Positions 14,484 to 23,914 are shown, counted from the first letter of the stretch. The stretch: 52,595 nt of DNA from Oscillospiraceae bacterium (GCA_017397835.1 JAFQHV010000022.1:1-52595); one strand, 5' to 3'. Made by a program: numbers and translations. Notes: generated by a model not told the origin, from the sequence alone.

Positions 14484-14519
14484 CCCCCTGCAACGAACTT
14501 CTGAAAAGGAGCGATTGAT

Positions 14520-15572
14520 ATGGATCACAAGAATTCCAAGTCCGAGTCCTACGCCGCCGCCGGCGTGGACATCGTGGCCGGCTACCGCGCTGTCGAGCTG
14601 ATGAAAAAGCACGTGGCCCGCACTCGAAACGAGGGCTGTTTGGATGACGTGGGCGGCTTCGGCGGCTGCTTCGGCCTGCCCATGGCCGGCATGGAGGAGC
14701 CGGTGCTGGTCTCCGGCACCGACGGCTGCGGCACCAAGGTCAAGCTGGCCATTCTGATGGACAAGCATGACACCATCGGCATCGACGCCGTGGCCATGTG
14801 CGTCAACGACATCATCTGCGTGGGCGCCCGCCCCCTGTTCTTCCTGGACTACATCGCCTGCGGCAAGAACGTCCCCGAGAAGATCGCCGCCATCGTAGGC
14901 GGCGTGGCCGAGGGCTGTGTCCAGTCCGGCGCCGCCCTCATCGGCGGTGAGACCGCCGAGCATCCCGGTCTGATGCCCGTGGAGGACTACGACCTGGCCG
15001 GCTTCGCCGTGGGTATCGTGGACAAGAAGAAGATCATCGACAACACCCGGATGAACGAGGGTGACGTGGTCATCGCCCTGCCCTCCACCGGCATCCACTC
15101 CAACGGCTTCTCCCTGTGCCGCAAGGTGTTTGACATCGACAACAATAATCCCGAGCTGTACGTAACCCGGGACGAGCTGGGCGGCAAGACCATTGCCGAG
15201 GCGCTGCTGACCCCCACCAAGATCTACGTCAAGCCCGTGCTGGCTCTGCTGGAGCAGGTGGACGTGAAGGGTATCAGCCACATCACCGGCGGCGGCTTCT
15301 ACGAGAATATCCCCCGCTCCATCCCCGACGGTCTGTGCGCCAAGATCGCCAAGGCCGACGTGAAGGTGCTGCCCATCTTCGATATGATCGCCAAGTGGGG
15401 CAACATTCCCGAGCGCGATATGTACAACACCTATAACATGGGCGTTGGCATGACCGTGGTGGTTCCCGCCGCACAGGCGGACACCGCTCTGACCGTGCTG
15501 AAGGACAACGGCATCGACGCCTACGTCCTTGGTTCCATTATCAAGGGCGAGGAAAAGGTGATCCTCGAATGA
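14520..15572 (+). CDS. purM: Phosphoribosylformylglycinamidine cyclo-ligase (AIR synthase)
   Basis: This 350-residue ATP-dependent enzyme closes the imidazole ring, FGAM to AIR. Motifs include [17 protein letters not shown], the signature [13 protein letters not shown] and [11 protein letters not shown]. It is preceded by AAAGGAG. It overlaps purN by four bases (ATGA), implying coupled translation of consecutive enzymes. Confidence 0.96.
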   Translation: MDHKNSKSESYAAAGVDIVAGYRAVELMKKHVARTRNEGCLDDVGGFGGCFGLPMAGMEEPVLVSGTDGCGTKVKLAILMDKHDTIGIDAVAMCVNDIICVGARPLFFLDYIACGKNVPEKIAAIVGGVAEGCVQSGAALIGGETAEHPGLMPVEDYDLAGFAVGIVDKKKIIDNTRMNEGDVVIALPSTGIHSNGFSLCRKVFDIDNNNPELYVTRDELGGKTIAEALLTPTKIYVKPVLALLEQVDVKGISHITGGGFYENIPRSIPDGLCAKIAKADVKVLPIFDMIAKWGNIPERDMYNTYNMGVGMTVVVPAAQADTALTVLKDNGIDAYVLGSIIKGEEKVILE

Positions 15573-16192
15573 AGAAGATCGCTGTCCTCGTTTCCGGCGG
15601 CGGCACCAATCTGCAGGCGCTGATCGATGCCCAGTCCCGGGGCGAGATCGCAGGCGGTGAGATCGCCGCCGTCATCGCCTCCACGCCGGAGGCCTACGCT
15701 CTGGAGCGTGCCGCCAAGGCCGGCATCCCCGGCTTCGTTATCCCCCGCAAAGGGTTTGACTCCAACCGCGCCATGACCTTGGCTTTGGTGGATAAGCTCA
15801 AAGAGCTGAACATCGACCTGGTGGTGCTGGCCGGCTTCATGATCATCCTCACCGAGGAGATGGTTCAGGCTTTCCCCAACGCCATCATCAACGTCCATCC
15901 CGCCCTGATCCCCTCCTTCGCCGGCCCGGGCTGCTACGGCCTGCACGTGCACGAAAAGGCGCTGGAGTACGGCGTGAAGCTGTCCGGCGCCACGGTGCAC
16001 TTTGTCAGCGCCGAGTGCGATGGCGGCCCCATCATCAGCCAAAAGGCGGTGGAGGTCCTGCCCGACGACACCCCCGAGGTGCTGCAGCGGCGCATTATGG
16101 AGCAGGCGGAGTGGAAGCTCCTGCCCCAGGCCGTGTCCCTGTTCTGTCAGGACCGCCTGCAGGTGGAGGGACGTACCGTCCGGGTCCTGTAA
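15569..16192 (+). CDS. purN: Phosphoribosylglycinamide formyltransferase
   Basis: This 207-residue, 10-formyl-THF-dependent GAR transformylase has the N-terminal phosphate loop [13 protein letters not shown] and the catalytic region [11 protein letters not shown] with the downstream [19 protein letters not shown] block. It is folate dependent, so it falls under the same folate supply that the following riboswitch senses. A ZTP riboswitch separates it from the next gene. Confidence 0.96.
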   Translation: MKKIAVLVSGGGTNLQALIDAQSRGEIAGGEIAAVIASTPEAYALERAAKAGIPGFVIPRKGFDSNRAMTLALVDKLKELNIDLVVLAGFMIILTEEMVQAFPNAIINVHPALIPSFAGPGCYGLHVHEKALEYGVKLSGATVHFVSAECDGGPIISQKAVEVLPDDTPEVLQRRIMEQAEWKLLPQAVSLFCQDRLQVEGRTVRVL

Positions 16193-16202
16193 CCAACAAT
16201 TT

Positions 16203-16312
16203 GACCGCGTGCGATATGACTGACGGAAGTGGAATTGACCACAGGGAATACCGCATAAGAACTGCCGACCGTCTGGGCGCACCATGTTTCTTGCATCGGT
16301 GCGCCCTTTTTT
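16203..16312 (+). promoter_or_regulatory. ZTP (pfl) riboswitch with overlapping terminator
   Basis: The spacer between purN and the PurO-like gene fits the ZMP/ZTP aptamer: a 5' domain with CGTGCGATATGACTGACGG, GGGAATACCG in the junction, then the conserved 3' block CCGACCGTCTGGGC (16265-16278). That last block enters a terminator stem, GGGCGCACC (16275-16283) with GGTGCGCCC (16298-16306), followed by TTTTTT. Ligand binding would hold the 3' block in the aptamer pseudoknot and stop the terminator forming. ZMP/ZTP accumulates when 10-formyl-THF is short; here it would raise the enzymes that consume ZMP. Confidence 0.87.
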
Positions 16313-16334
16313 AACAGAGAAAGGAGAAACGACC

Positions 16335-17042
16335 ATGCAGCTTTTGGACTTTAACAACATCCTGCAAAACCACGCCTACCCCGGCCGCGGCATCATGCTG
16401 GGCCGCTCCGCCGACAACCAAAAGGCGGTCATCGCCTACTTCATCATGGGCCGCAGCGAGAACAGCCGCAACCGCATCTTCGAGACCACCGAGGACGGCA
16501 TCCGCACCAAGGCTTTTGACGAAAGCAAGATGGTGGACCCCTCCCTCATCATCTACCATCCCGTCCGGGTGCTGAACGGTGACACCATCGTCACCAACGG
16601 CGACCAGACCGACACCATCCGCGACTTCATGCTGGAGGGCAAGAGCTATATCGAGGCTCTGCGTACCCGCTGCTACGAGCCTGATCCCCCCAACTACACC
16701 CCCCGCATCTCCGGCGTGGTGAACCAGGACGGCTCCTACTGCCTGTCCATCCTCAAGTCCGCCGACGGCAACCCCGACTGCAACCACCGTTTCTTCTATG
16801 AGTACGATGCCCCCGTGGCCGGCACCGGCCACTTCATCCACACCTATCAGGAGAACCTGGATCCCCTGCCCTCCTTTGAGGGTGAGCCCCGCAAGGTGGC
16901 CGTTACCGCCCCCGATGCCAAGACGTTGGCAGGCGAGCTGTGGGCCAACCTGAACGGGGACAACAAGGTGTCCCTGTTTGTGGAGTATATCGACCTCGCT
17001 ACCGGCAAGCGCGACAGCGTCATCATTAACAAGCACAACTAA
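16335..17042 (+). CDS. purO: IMP cyclohydrolase, archaeal PurO-like
   Basis: This 235-residue protein has the IMP_cyclohyd (PurO) pattern rather than the bacterial PurH N-domain: PGRGIMLGRSADNQKAVIAY, then YFIMGRSENSRNRIF, and YHPVRVLNGDTIVTNGDQTD. It closes FAICAR to IMP. Start ATG 16335 follows AAAGGAG directly after the ZTP riboswitch terminator. Its partner, a stand-alone AICAR transformylase, is the next gene. The symbol is used by similarity to the archaeal enzyme. Confidence 0.85.
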   Translation: MQLLDFNNILQNHAYPGRGIMLGRSADNQKAVIAYFIMGRSENSRNRIFETTEDGIRTKAFDESKMVDPSLIIYHPVRVLNGDTIVTNGDQTDTIRDFMLEGKSYIEALRTRCYEPDPPNYTPRISGVVNQDGSYCLSILKSADGNPDCNHRFFYEYDAPVAGTGHFIHTYQENLDPLPSFEGEPRKVAVTAPDAKTLAGELWANLNGDNKVSLFVEYIDLATGKRDSVIINKHN

Positions 17043-17200
17043 CCCAAATCAAAAGACAAGTCTTTTGATTTGAGTTAAGTTTGCGGCCCCCTGCAGCGCA
17101 CTCGCTGCGCTCGCACGTTTGTGGGCCGAGAAGTGTTTTTTCCGACGCACATGTCGCCGAAAAAAACATTTGTAATTCTTTCGCCGCTGCGGCGGCGAAA
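17041..17200. repeat. Cluster of four hairpins between purO and the transformylase gene
   Basis: Four stems stand in a row: 17041-17057 with 17060-17076 (17 bp, one mismatch, loop AA, starting on the purO stop codon); CGGCCC/GGGCCG around GCAGCG/CGCTGC (17084-17128); an imperfect T-rich/A-rich stem at 17132-17170; and TTTCGCCGC/GCGGCGAAA (17179-17200). None is a clear terminator with a long T-run at its 3' side. No gene is visible. Confidence 0.75.
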
Positions 17201-17249
17201 CAACAGGACAACGACAAAAATCTATCTTTTGGAAAGGCATGTGACTTAA

Positions 17250-18422
17250 ATGACCGAACTGGAACTGAAGTACGGCTGTAACCCCAACCAAAAGCCCGCC
17301 CGCATTTACATGGAGGGCCGCGAGCTGCCTCTGACTGTCCTGAACGGCAAGCCCGGCTACATCAATTTTATGGACGCCCTGAATTCCTGGCAGCTGGTCA
17401 AGGCCCTGAAGAAGTCCACCGGCCTGCCCGCCGCCGCCTCCTTCAAGCATGTCTCCCCTGCCGGCGCCGCTCTGGGCAAGCCCCTGACCGATGTGGAGCG
17501 CAAGATCTACTTCGCCCCCGAGGGTGACCTGTCCCCCATCGCCTGCGCCTACATCCGCGCCCGCGGTGCCGACCGCCTGTGTTCCTTCGGCGACTGGGCC
17601 GCTCTGTCCGACACCTGCGACGCCGATACCGCCCGTTATCTGGCCGCCGAGGTGTCCGACGGTGTCATCGCCCCCGCCTACACCGACGAGGCGCTGGAGA
17701 TCCTGAAGTCCAAGCGCAAGGGCGGCTACAACGTGGTGCAGATCGACCCCGATTACGAGCCTGACCCCGCTGAGCGCCGCAATATTTACGGCATCTGGTT
17801 TGAGCAGGGCTACAACGACCTGTCCATCGACGAGAAGATGCTGGAGAACATCGTCACCGCCAATAAGGAGCTGTCCCAGGACGCCAAGAATGATATGCTC
17901 CTGTCCCTCATCACCCTGAAGTACACCCAGTCCAACTCCGTGTGCTACGTCAAGGACGGCATGACCATCGGCGTGGGCGCCGGCCAGCAGAGCCGCATCC
18001 ACTGCACCCGTCTGGCGGGCAACAAGGCCGACATCTGGTGGCTGCGCCAGCATCCCAAGGTGCTGGGCCTGCAGTTTGTGGACGGCATCCGCCGCCCCGA
18101 CCGTGACAACGCCATTGACATCTACATCTCCGACGAGCACGACGACGTGCTGGCCGAGGGCGTGTGGCAGAACACCTTCAAGGTCCGCCCCGAGGTGCTG
18201 ACCGAGGCCGAGAAGAAAGAGTGGATCGCCAAGATGAGCAGCGTGACCGTCGGCTCCGATGCCTTCTTCCCCTTTGGCGACAATGTTGAGCGCGCCCGCA
18301 AGTCCGGTGTGCAGTACATCGCCCAGCCCGGCGGCTCCATCCGTGACGATCAGGTCATCGCCACCGCCGACAAGTACGGCATGGTCATGGCCTTCACCGG
18401 CATCCGCCTGTTCCACCACTAA
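17250..18422 (+). CDS. Stand-alone AICAR formyltransferase
   Basis: This 390-residue protein corresponds to the C-terminal AICARFT domain of PurH; the N-terminal IMP cyclohydrolase domain is absent. The catalytic Lys-His pair is K66-H67 in FKHVSPAG. Other family blocks are SNSVCYVKDG, GAGQQSRIHCTRLAG, SDAFFPFGDN and AQPGGSIRDD. It adds the formyl group from 10-formyl-THF to AICAR to give FAICAR, which the PurO-like neighbour then closes. It follows the ZTP riboswitch in the same transcript. Confidence 0.93.
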   Translation: MTELELKYGCNPNQKPARIYMEGRELPLTVLNGKPGYINFMDALNSWQLVKALKKSTGLPAAASFKHVSPAGAALGKPLTDVERKIYFAPEGDLSPIACAYIRARGADRLCSFGDWAALSDTCDADTARYLAAEVSDGVIAPAYTDEALEILKSKRKGGYNVVQIDPDYEPDPAERRNIYGIWFEQGYNDLSIDEKMLENIVTANKELSQDAKNDMLLSLITLKYTQSNSVCYVKDGMTIGVGAGQQSRIHCTRLAGNKADIWWLRQHPKVLGLQFVDGIRRPDRDNAIDIYISDEHDDVLAEGVWQNTFKVRPEVLTEAEKKEWIAKMSSVTVGSDAFFPFGDNVERARKSGVQYIAQPGGSIRDDQVIATADKYGMVMAFTGIRLFHH

Positions 18423-18428
18423 GGTTCC

Positions 18429-18614
18429 CATAGGGGGGATTTCTTCCCCCCCTATGTACAAAATCGCCGCGCCGCAAGCGGCACAACGCTTTTGATACCC
18501 CCCTCGCCTTCGCCCGCGAAGGCGGCCCTGGCCGCTACGGCCGGGGGCAGTGGTGTGCTGCGCAGGCACATGTCCTGCTCCGCACGATTTAACCAATTCG
18601 CCGTAACCGGCGAA
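18429..18614. repeat. Cluster of hairpins between the transformylase gene and purD
   Basis: Three clear perfect stems are CATAGGGGGG/CCCCCCTATG (18429-18438 with 18447-18456), CGCCTTCG/CGAAGGCG (18505-18512 with 18517-18524) and TTCGCCG/CGGCGAA (18597-18603 with 18608-18614), with weaker GC-rich ones between. No T-runs follow. The 230-base spacer has no gene and resembles the spacer at 17041-17200. Confidence 0.7.
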
Positions 18615-18652
18615 CTCTGCGAGGCTTATTAACGAGAGGAGCATACGCAAAC

Positions 18653-19909
18653 ATGAAAGTATTAGTCGTCGGCGGTGGCGGCCGTGAGCACGCCATCTGC
18701 TGGAAGCTGGCTCAGTCCCCCCGGGTGACCGAGCTGTTCTGCGCCCCCGGCAACGCCGGTATCGCGCAGGTCGCCACCTGCGTGCCCATCAAGGCCACCG
18801 CGGTGGACGAGATGGTCCAATGGGCCAAGGACAACGCCATGGATTTCGTCATGGTGGCCCCCGATGATCCCCTGGCTCTGGGCATGGTGGACGCTATGGA
18901 GGCCGCCGGTATCCCCGCCTTCGGCCCCCGTGCCAACGCCGCTATTATCGAGGCAAGCAAGGCGTTTTCCAAGGAATTGATGAAAAAATACAACATCCCC
19001 ACTGCCAAGTATGAGACCTTTACAGACCTTGATGCCGCTCTGTCCTACATCCGTGAGCAGGGCGCCCCCATCGTGGTCAAGGCCGACGGCCTGGCTCTGG
19101 GCAAGGGCGTGGTGGTCGCCGCTACCGTGGCCGAGGCGGAGACCGCCGTGCGCGAGATGATGCAGGACAAGAAGTTCGGCGCCTCCGGCTCCACCGTGGT
19201 CATCGAGGAGTGCATGGTAGGCCCCGAGGTCACCGTGCTGGCTTTCTGCGACGGTGAGCATCTGGTCCCCATGCTGTCCAGCCAGGACCACAAGCGCGCC
19301 TACGACGGCAACAAGGGCCCCAACACCGGCGGCATGGGCGCGTTCTGCCCCTCCCCCAACTACACCGCCGAGGTGGCCGAGTTCTGTCAGAAGAACATCT
19401 TCCTGCCCACCGTCAACGCCCTCAAGGCCGAGGGACGTCCTTTCAAGGGTGTCATCTACTTCGGCCTGATGCTGACAAAGGACGGTCCCCGTGTGGTGGA
19501 GTACAACGCCCGCTTCGGTGACCCGGAGACCCAGCCCATCCTGTCCATGCTGGACAGCGACCTGCTGGACATCTTCGAGGCCTGCGTCAACGGCACCCTG
19601 GACAAGGTGGACATCCGTTGGAAGGACGGCGCCGCCTGCTGCATCGTGCTGGCCTCCGGCGGCTACCCTGTGTCCTACGAAAGCGGCTACCCCATCTCCG
19701 GTCTGGAGGAAGCCGCCAAGCTGGCCACCGTGTTCCACGCCGGAACCAAGGTCAATGACAAGGGTGAGATCGTCAACGCCGGCGGCCGTGTGCTGGGCGT
19801 GACCGCCACCGGCAGCAGCCTGCCTGAGGCCATCGAGAAGGCCTATGCCGGCTGCAAGCCCATCTCCTGGACCGATATGCACTTCCGCACCGACATCGGC
19901 AAAGTTTGA
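18653..19909 (+). CDS. purD: Phosphoribosylamine-glycine ligase (GAR synthetase)
   Basis: This 418-residue ATP-grasp enzyme joins glycine to phosphoribosylamine. Visible are the N-terminal VLVVGGGGREHAICWKL, the ATP-grasp core VVKADGLALGKGVVVA, QDHKRAYDGNKGPNTGGMG and the metal-site region EYNARFGDPETQP. A ribosome site GAGAGGAG precedes the ATG. It is the last gene of the purine operon; purL/Q/S, purB, purK and purA are not in this window. Confidence 0.96.
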   Translation: MKVLVVGGGGREHAICWKLAQSPRVTELFCAPGNAGIAQVATCVPIKATAVDEMVQWAKDNAMDFVMVAPDDPLALGMVDAMEAAGIPAFGPRANAAIIEASKAFSKELMKKYNIPTAKYETFTDLDAALSYIREQGAPIVVKADGLALGKGVVVAATVAEAETAVREMMQDKKFGASGSTVVIEECMVGPEVTVLAFCDGEHLVPMLSSQDHKRAYDGNKGPNTGGMGAFCPSPNYTAEVAEFCQKNIFLPTVNALKAEGRPFKGVIYFGLMLTKDGPRVVEYNARFGDPETQPILSMLDSDLLDIFEACVNGTLDKVDIRWKDGAACCIVLASGGYPVSYESGYPISGLEEAAKLATVFHAGTKVNDKGEIVNAGGRVLGVTATGSSLPEAIEKAYAGCKPISWTDMHFRTDIGKV

Positions 19910-19914
19910 TATCA

Positions 19915-19950
19915 AAAACAGCGGCAGACATCTGTCTGCCGCTGTTTTTT
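19915..19950 (+). terminator. Terminator of the purine operon
   Basis: The stem AAAACAGCGGCAGAC with its complement GTCTGCCGCTGTTTT, loop ATCT, plus extra T. Confidence 0.95.
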
Positions 19951-19986
19951 CTTTCAGGGATTGACTTTTAAGATTTAAGCTTTGGG

Positions 19987-20028
19987 AACTGACCCTTTAG
20001 GCTTCGGCTTTGGGGTCGGTTTCTTTTT
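19987..20028 (+). terminator. Second, weaker terminator
   Basis: AACTGACCC (19987-19995) pairs with GGGTCGGTT (20013-20021) with one G-U pair, followed by TCTTTTTT. It backs up the stronger hairpin 40 bases upstream. Confidence 0.5.
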
Positions 20029-20032
20029 TCGC

Positions 20033-20067
20033 AAAAATGACCTGTCCCGTGGGACAGGTCATTTTTT
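20033..20067. terminator. Terminator of the DivIVA-like gene
   Basis: The perfect stem AAAAATGACCTGTCCC/GGGACAGGTCATTTTT has loop GT, with A-run and T-run on opposite sides, so it works in both directions. It lies just past the minus-strand gene's stop. Confidence 0.9.
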
Positions 20068-20074
20068 GTACAAT

Positions 20075-20698
20075 TTACTGTTGTTCTTTTTCCGCTTCCC
20101 GGACGAACTGATCCATGGCGTTGCTCTGCCGATCCATGCACAGGGAGATGTTGCCCAGACTTTGGCGCACCCGGTCCAAATCGCCGGCGGCGTGGGACAC
20201 GGTATTCTCTACCACGGTGCGCAGCTCGTCATACTCCCGGCGCACCTGCAACACCCACTGGCGGGTCTGCTCCTGCACCCGGTCGGACTGTGCCTTGGCC
20301 TCGTTCACGATGCCCTGAGCACGCTGATGCGCCTCCAACTCAATGCCGGCGGCACGCTCCTTGATGGCAACGTAGGCAGCCGCGTCGGGTTCCAGCTCGG
20401 CCACCCGGCTACGCAGCCGCTCCAGCTCCGCCTCCAACTCCGGCACCCGATCCGCTTTCTCGGCCGTTTCCCGGGCCTGACGGCGGCAGTCGTCCCGCTC
20501 GCCGGTCATAGCAGCCAACGTTTGCTCGGCCTGCTGGGCGCGCTGCTGCGCCTCGTCCCGCTGGGCGGTGACCGCAGCCAGCTGGCTGTTCAGCTGCTCC
20601 AAAGCGTGGTTATGCTCGGCAGCGGCGCTGGTCAGATAATTGATCACGTCCTTGCGGTTAAATCCGCCGAACGCCGAACCTCTGAACCGGTTGTCCAT
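20075..20698 (-). CDS. DivIVA-domain coiled-coil protein
   Basis: This 207-residue protein has an N-terminal block FGGFNRKDVINYL (10-22) like the membrane-curvature segment of DivIVA/GpsB proteins. It is followed by one long coiled coil (about 25-205) rich in Ala, Glu, Gln and Arg. Such proteins scaffold division, polar growth or sporulation septation. It is transcribed away from the wall-polymer operon that begins with murJ. Homology beyond the N-terminal block is weak, so the exact partner cannot be named. Confidence 0.75.
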   Translation of the reverse strand: MDNRFRGSAFGGFNRKDVINYLTSAAAEHNHALEQLNSQLAAVTAQRDEAQQRAQQAEQTLAAMTGERDDCRRQARETAEKADRVPELEAELERLRSRVAELEPDAAAYVAIKERAAGIELEAHQRAQGIVNEAKAQSDRVQEQTRQWVLQVRREYDELRTVVENTVSHAAGDLDRVRQSLGNISLCMDRQSNAMDQFVREAEKEQQ

Positions 20699-20838
20699 AG
20701 GACACCTCTCTCCCGCCCAAAAAGGGCGTAAAAATCATATTCTGCGCTTATTCTATCACACTCTGTCGAAAAAAACAATCATCTTTTCACTCCACCGCCC
20801 TTTTCGCGAAAAAACGGCGTTTTTTCTGCCTGCAACGG

Positions 20839-20867
20839 TTGCAACTTTTCCAGTATTCATGTAAAAT
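20839..20867 (+). promoter_or_regulatory. Promoter of the murJ operon
   Basis: TTGCAA (20839-20844), 17 bases, TAAAAT (20862-20867), 35 bases before the preferred murJ start. It has nearly the same elements as the purine promoter. Confidence 0.7.
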
Positions 20868-20901
20868 AAACTGATTGAATATGCCGTCGGGAGGTGCGCC
20901 A

Positions 20902-22461
20902 ATGTCCGGTCAAAAAGACAATTCCACAAAAACCATCAGCATCGTCATGGTCATCACCCTGCTGGGCAAAGTTCTCGGTCTGCTCCGCGACCGCCTGCTT
21001 GCCGTCCACTACGGCACGGGTATGGAGGCCAACGCCTTCTACACCGCAAGCCGCATCCCCCGGGTGTTTTTCGATGCCGTGTTCGCCAGTGCCATCGCCG
21101 CCTGCTTTATCCCTGTGTTCAGCGAGCATCTGACCCGCCACGGCAAGGACAAGGCCATGCGCTTCGGCGGCACCTTCCTGACCGTAATAGCCGTACTGAC
21201 CGCCGCGTTGAGTGTGGTGGGCGTGGCCGGCTCCGGTGCACTGGTCCGCCTGTTTGCCGACGGCTACGATGCCGAGACCACACGTTTGGCCATCCAACTG
21301 ACCCAAATCATGTTCCCCACGGTATTCTTCACCGGCATCGCTTTCTCCTTCGTGGGTATTCTGCAGTCCATGGACGAGTTCAACATCCCCGCCCTTATCA
21401 GCACCATCTCCAATCTGGTCATCATCGGCTACTTCGTGCTGTTCGACCGGCGATTTGGGATTTTCGGCCTTGCCGTGGCCTTTTTGCTGGGCTGGTTCCT
21501 GCAGGCGGCAATACAGCTGCCCGCCCTGCGCCGGCGCGGGTTCCGCTACTATCCCGGTTTTGACTGCCGCAGCGAGGGAATGAAAAAAGTATTTGCCCTG
21601 ATGCTGCCCGTCATGGTTTCCACCTGGGTACAGCCCATCAACCTGACCATCAACTCCCGCTTCGGCTCCCACCTCTACCACGGTGCCGGCGTGTCCGCCA
21701 TTGAGATTTCCACCAACCTGTACCTCATCGTAGCCGGTGTGTTTGTACTGTCGGTGACCAACGTCATCTTCCCCAAGCTGTCCCGACAGGTCGCTCAGGG
21801 GGAGGAGGATGCATTCCGGGGCACCCTGCGCGACACCGTCCACTCCACGCTGTTTTTCGTACTTCCCATGTCCGCGGGCCTTGTGACCCTTGCCCGCCCG
21901 CTGGTGTCCTTCATCTACGGCGGCGGACAGTTTGACGCATTTTCCGTAGACATCACCGCCAGTGGCCTTGCGTGGGTCAGCTTGGGCATGGTGGGTTACG
22001 CGGTACAGAATATCCTCAGCCGGGCCTATTTCGCCCGTCAGGACGGCCGCACCCCCCTGTTGGCCGGTGCTGTATCCATCGCCATCAACCTGATCCTGTG
22101 CATCCTTCTGACCGACCGACTGCAGGTGGCAGGTCTTGCCATCGCCTCTGCCGTGTCCTCCACCGCGTACGCACTGTTCCTGCTGCTGCCTTTGGAGCGA
22201 GCGGGCCGGGTATTCAACGCCCGTTTTTGGCTGGACCTGGGTAAAATGCTTCTTGCCACCCTGCTCATGGCCCTTGCGGTATATGCCGCCGCCCGCGGAC
22301 TGGGCGCGGTTCTGCCGGCGGGCAAGCTTGGCGAGCTGCTGATCCTCGGCCTGTGTGCCGCAAGCGGTGCCATCGTCTATTTCGCCGCCGCCGCCGTTTT
22401 GAACCTTCCGCAGGTACAGCCCCTCCGTCGGCTGGCCGCACGCTTACTGAAACGAGGTTAA
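20902..22461 (+). CDS. murJ: Lipid II flippase MurJ
   Basis: This 519-residue MVF/MOP-family exporter has about 14 membrane helices. The N-terminus shows LGKVLGLLRDRLLAVHYGTG and ASRIPRVFFDAVFASAI, both typical of MurJ. It moves lipid-linked wall precursors to the outer face of the membrane. ATG 20902 is seven bases from GGGAGG; an upstream ATG in frame lies before that site. Its place at the head of a wall-polymer cluster leaves open that it flips the cluster's own lipid-linked unit instead of lipid II. Confidence 0.92.
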   Translation: MSGQKDNSTKTISIVMVITLLGKVLGLLRDRLLAVHYGTGMEANAFYTASRIPRVFFDAVFASAIAACFIPVFSEHLTRHGKDKAMRFGGTFLTVIAVLTAALSVVGVAGSGALVRLFADGYDAETTRLAIQLTQIMFPTVFFTGIAFSFVGILQSMDEFNIPALISTISNLVIIGYFVLFDRRFGIFGLAVAFLLGWFLQAAIQLPALRRRGFRYYPGFDCRSEGMKKVFALMLPVMVSTWVQPINLTINSRFGSHLYHGAGVSAIEISTNLYLIVAGVFVLSVTNVIFPKLSRQVAQGEEDAFRGTLRDTVHSTLFFVLPMSAGLVTLARPLVSFIYGGGQFDAFSVDITASGLAWVSLGMVGYAVQNILSRAYFARQDGRTPLLAGAVSIAINLILCILLTDRLQVAGLAIASAVSSTAYALFLLLPLERAGRVFNARFWLDLGKMLLATLLMALAVYAAARGLGAVLPAGKLGELLILGLCAASGAIVYFAAAAVLNLPQVQPLRRLAARLLKRG

Positions 22462-22465
22462 TGCC

Positions 22466-23914
22466 ATGGAACGAATCAAACGTATTTTACAGGCCAGCTT
22501 CCTCTGCCGCGCCCTGTTTGCCTGCTGTGACTGGGTGGGCCGGCAGTGGTCGTCCAGCCGGGTGGTACAGGCGTACCTGACCCCCTCGGACCTGAGCGTA
22601 CGCGCTTCGCGCAGCAGTGTGTTTGCCCTGTTGTGGGACAAGCTGCACGGCCTTGTCTGCTGGCTGTACGACAAGCTGCGGCTGGAAACGCTGTTCGCCG
22701 GCAGCGTGCTGACCCGGCTCTGGTTTTGGTGCGCTCTGACCATCACCCTGGCCCCATTCCTGCCCACCATGGCCACGGCCGGTCTTGCCTGTCTCTGCTT
22801 CGTTTCGCTGCTGCTGGCCTTTGCGCGGGACCGGGCTCGCCGACTGCAATTTACCGCCATCAATAAATACGTGCTGCTGTATGCCGCCGTATACGCCGTG
22901 GGCACCTTGGCCTCCGTTTCCCCTTGGTCCAGCTTGCTGATCGGCCTGCTTACCATACTGTTCACCCTGTTCGCCCTGGTCCCCGTCAACGCGGTGACCG
23001 GCCGCAAGCAGCTCATTGGGTTGGTCCGCCTTTTGGTGCTGGCCGGTGCCGCAGTCAGTCTGTACGGTCTGTATCAGTTCGTGTTCCGCACGGGTTACCA
23101 GTCTGCCGCCTGGGTAGACAACAATATGTTTGAGGGTATCAGCTTCCGGGTCCCCTCCACCTTCAACAACCCCAATATGCTGGGCCAGTATCTGGTACTG
23201 ATGATCCCCCTGGGCGGCGCGTGCCTGATAAACGACTTTGCAAAGCCGAAGCTTCGCTGGCTGTGGCTGGCCTGCTGCGCGCTGATGTGCGTGTGCATTT
23301 TGCTGACCTTCTCCCGCGGTGCCTGGCTGGCCCTGATGCTGGCCGGTTTGGTCTTTGCCGTGTTGCTCAACCCCCGCCTGCTGATGCTGACCCCCTTCAC
23401 CCTGATCGCTCTCTATTTTGTGATGCCGGACACCATTCTCCAGCGCTTTGCCAGCATCGGCGATCTGGCCGACCGCTCCACCTCCTACCGCGTGTCCATC
23501 TGGTTCGGCACCCTGCGCATGCTGGCCGACTACTGGCTGTGCGGCGTGGGTCCGGGTGATGCGGCCTTCAACACGGTCTACCCCATCTACAGCTACGACG
23601 AGATCGTGGCTCCCCACAGCCACAATTTGCTGCTGCAGATCACCGTGGATGCCGGCATCTGTGCGTTGGTGCTGTTCTGTGTGATTTTGTGGGTGTATTT
23701 CCGCCGCCTGTGCACCGCCATCCACGCCACCGCCTGCAAGACCGGGAAGCTGCTGCAAATCGCTTTCCTGTCCGGTGTCGCCGGCTTTATGGTTCAGGCC
23801 ATGACGGACTATTCCTTCTATAACTACCGGGTCATGTTCCTGTTTTGGGCCTATTTGGCGCTTGGCATGACAGCGGCCCGCTGGAACGAACTGACCAAGG
23901 AGGCAGAAGGATGA
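22466..23914 (+). CDS. O-antigen ligase/polymerase-like membrane protein
   Basis: This 482-residue protein has about 10-12 membrane helices. Wzy/WaaL signatures are present: FSRGAWLALMLAGL, the YRVSIWFGTLRML segment with GVGPGDAAF, and the extracytoplasmic loop ending PHSHNLLLQI. The family joins lipid-linked oligosaccharides into polymers or transfers them to an acceptor. It lies four bases after murJ and overlaps the following glycosyltransferase (ATGA), so the three act together. Polymerase and ligase cannot be told apart by sequence alone. Confidence 0.85.
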   Translation: MERIKRILQASFLCRALFACCDWVGRQWSSSRVVQAYLTPSDLSVRASRSSVFALLWDKLHGLVCWLYDKLRLETLFAGSVLTRLWFWCALTITLAPFLPTMATAGLACLCFVSLLLAFARDRARRLQFTAINKYVLLYAAVYAVGTLASVSPWSSLLIGLLTILFTLFALVPVNAVTGRKQLIGLVRLLVLAGAAVSLYGLYQFVFRTGYQSAAWVDNNMFEGISFRVPSTFNNPNMLGQYLVLMIPLGGACLINDFAKPKLRWLWLACCALMCVCILLTFSRGAWLALMLAGLVFAVLLNPRLLMLTPFTLIALYFVMPDTILQRFASIGDLADRSTSYRVSIWFGTLRMLADYWLCGVGPGDAAFNTVYPIYSYDEIVAPHSHNLLLQITVDAGICALVLFCVILWVYFRRLCTAIHATACKTGKLLQIAFLSGVAGFMVQAMTDYSFYNYRVMFLFWAYLALGMTAARWNELTKEAEG

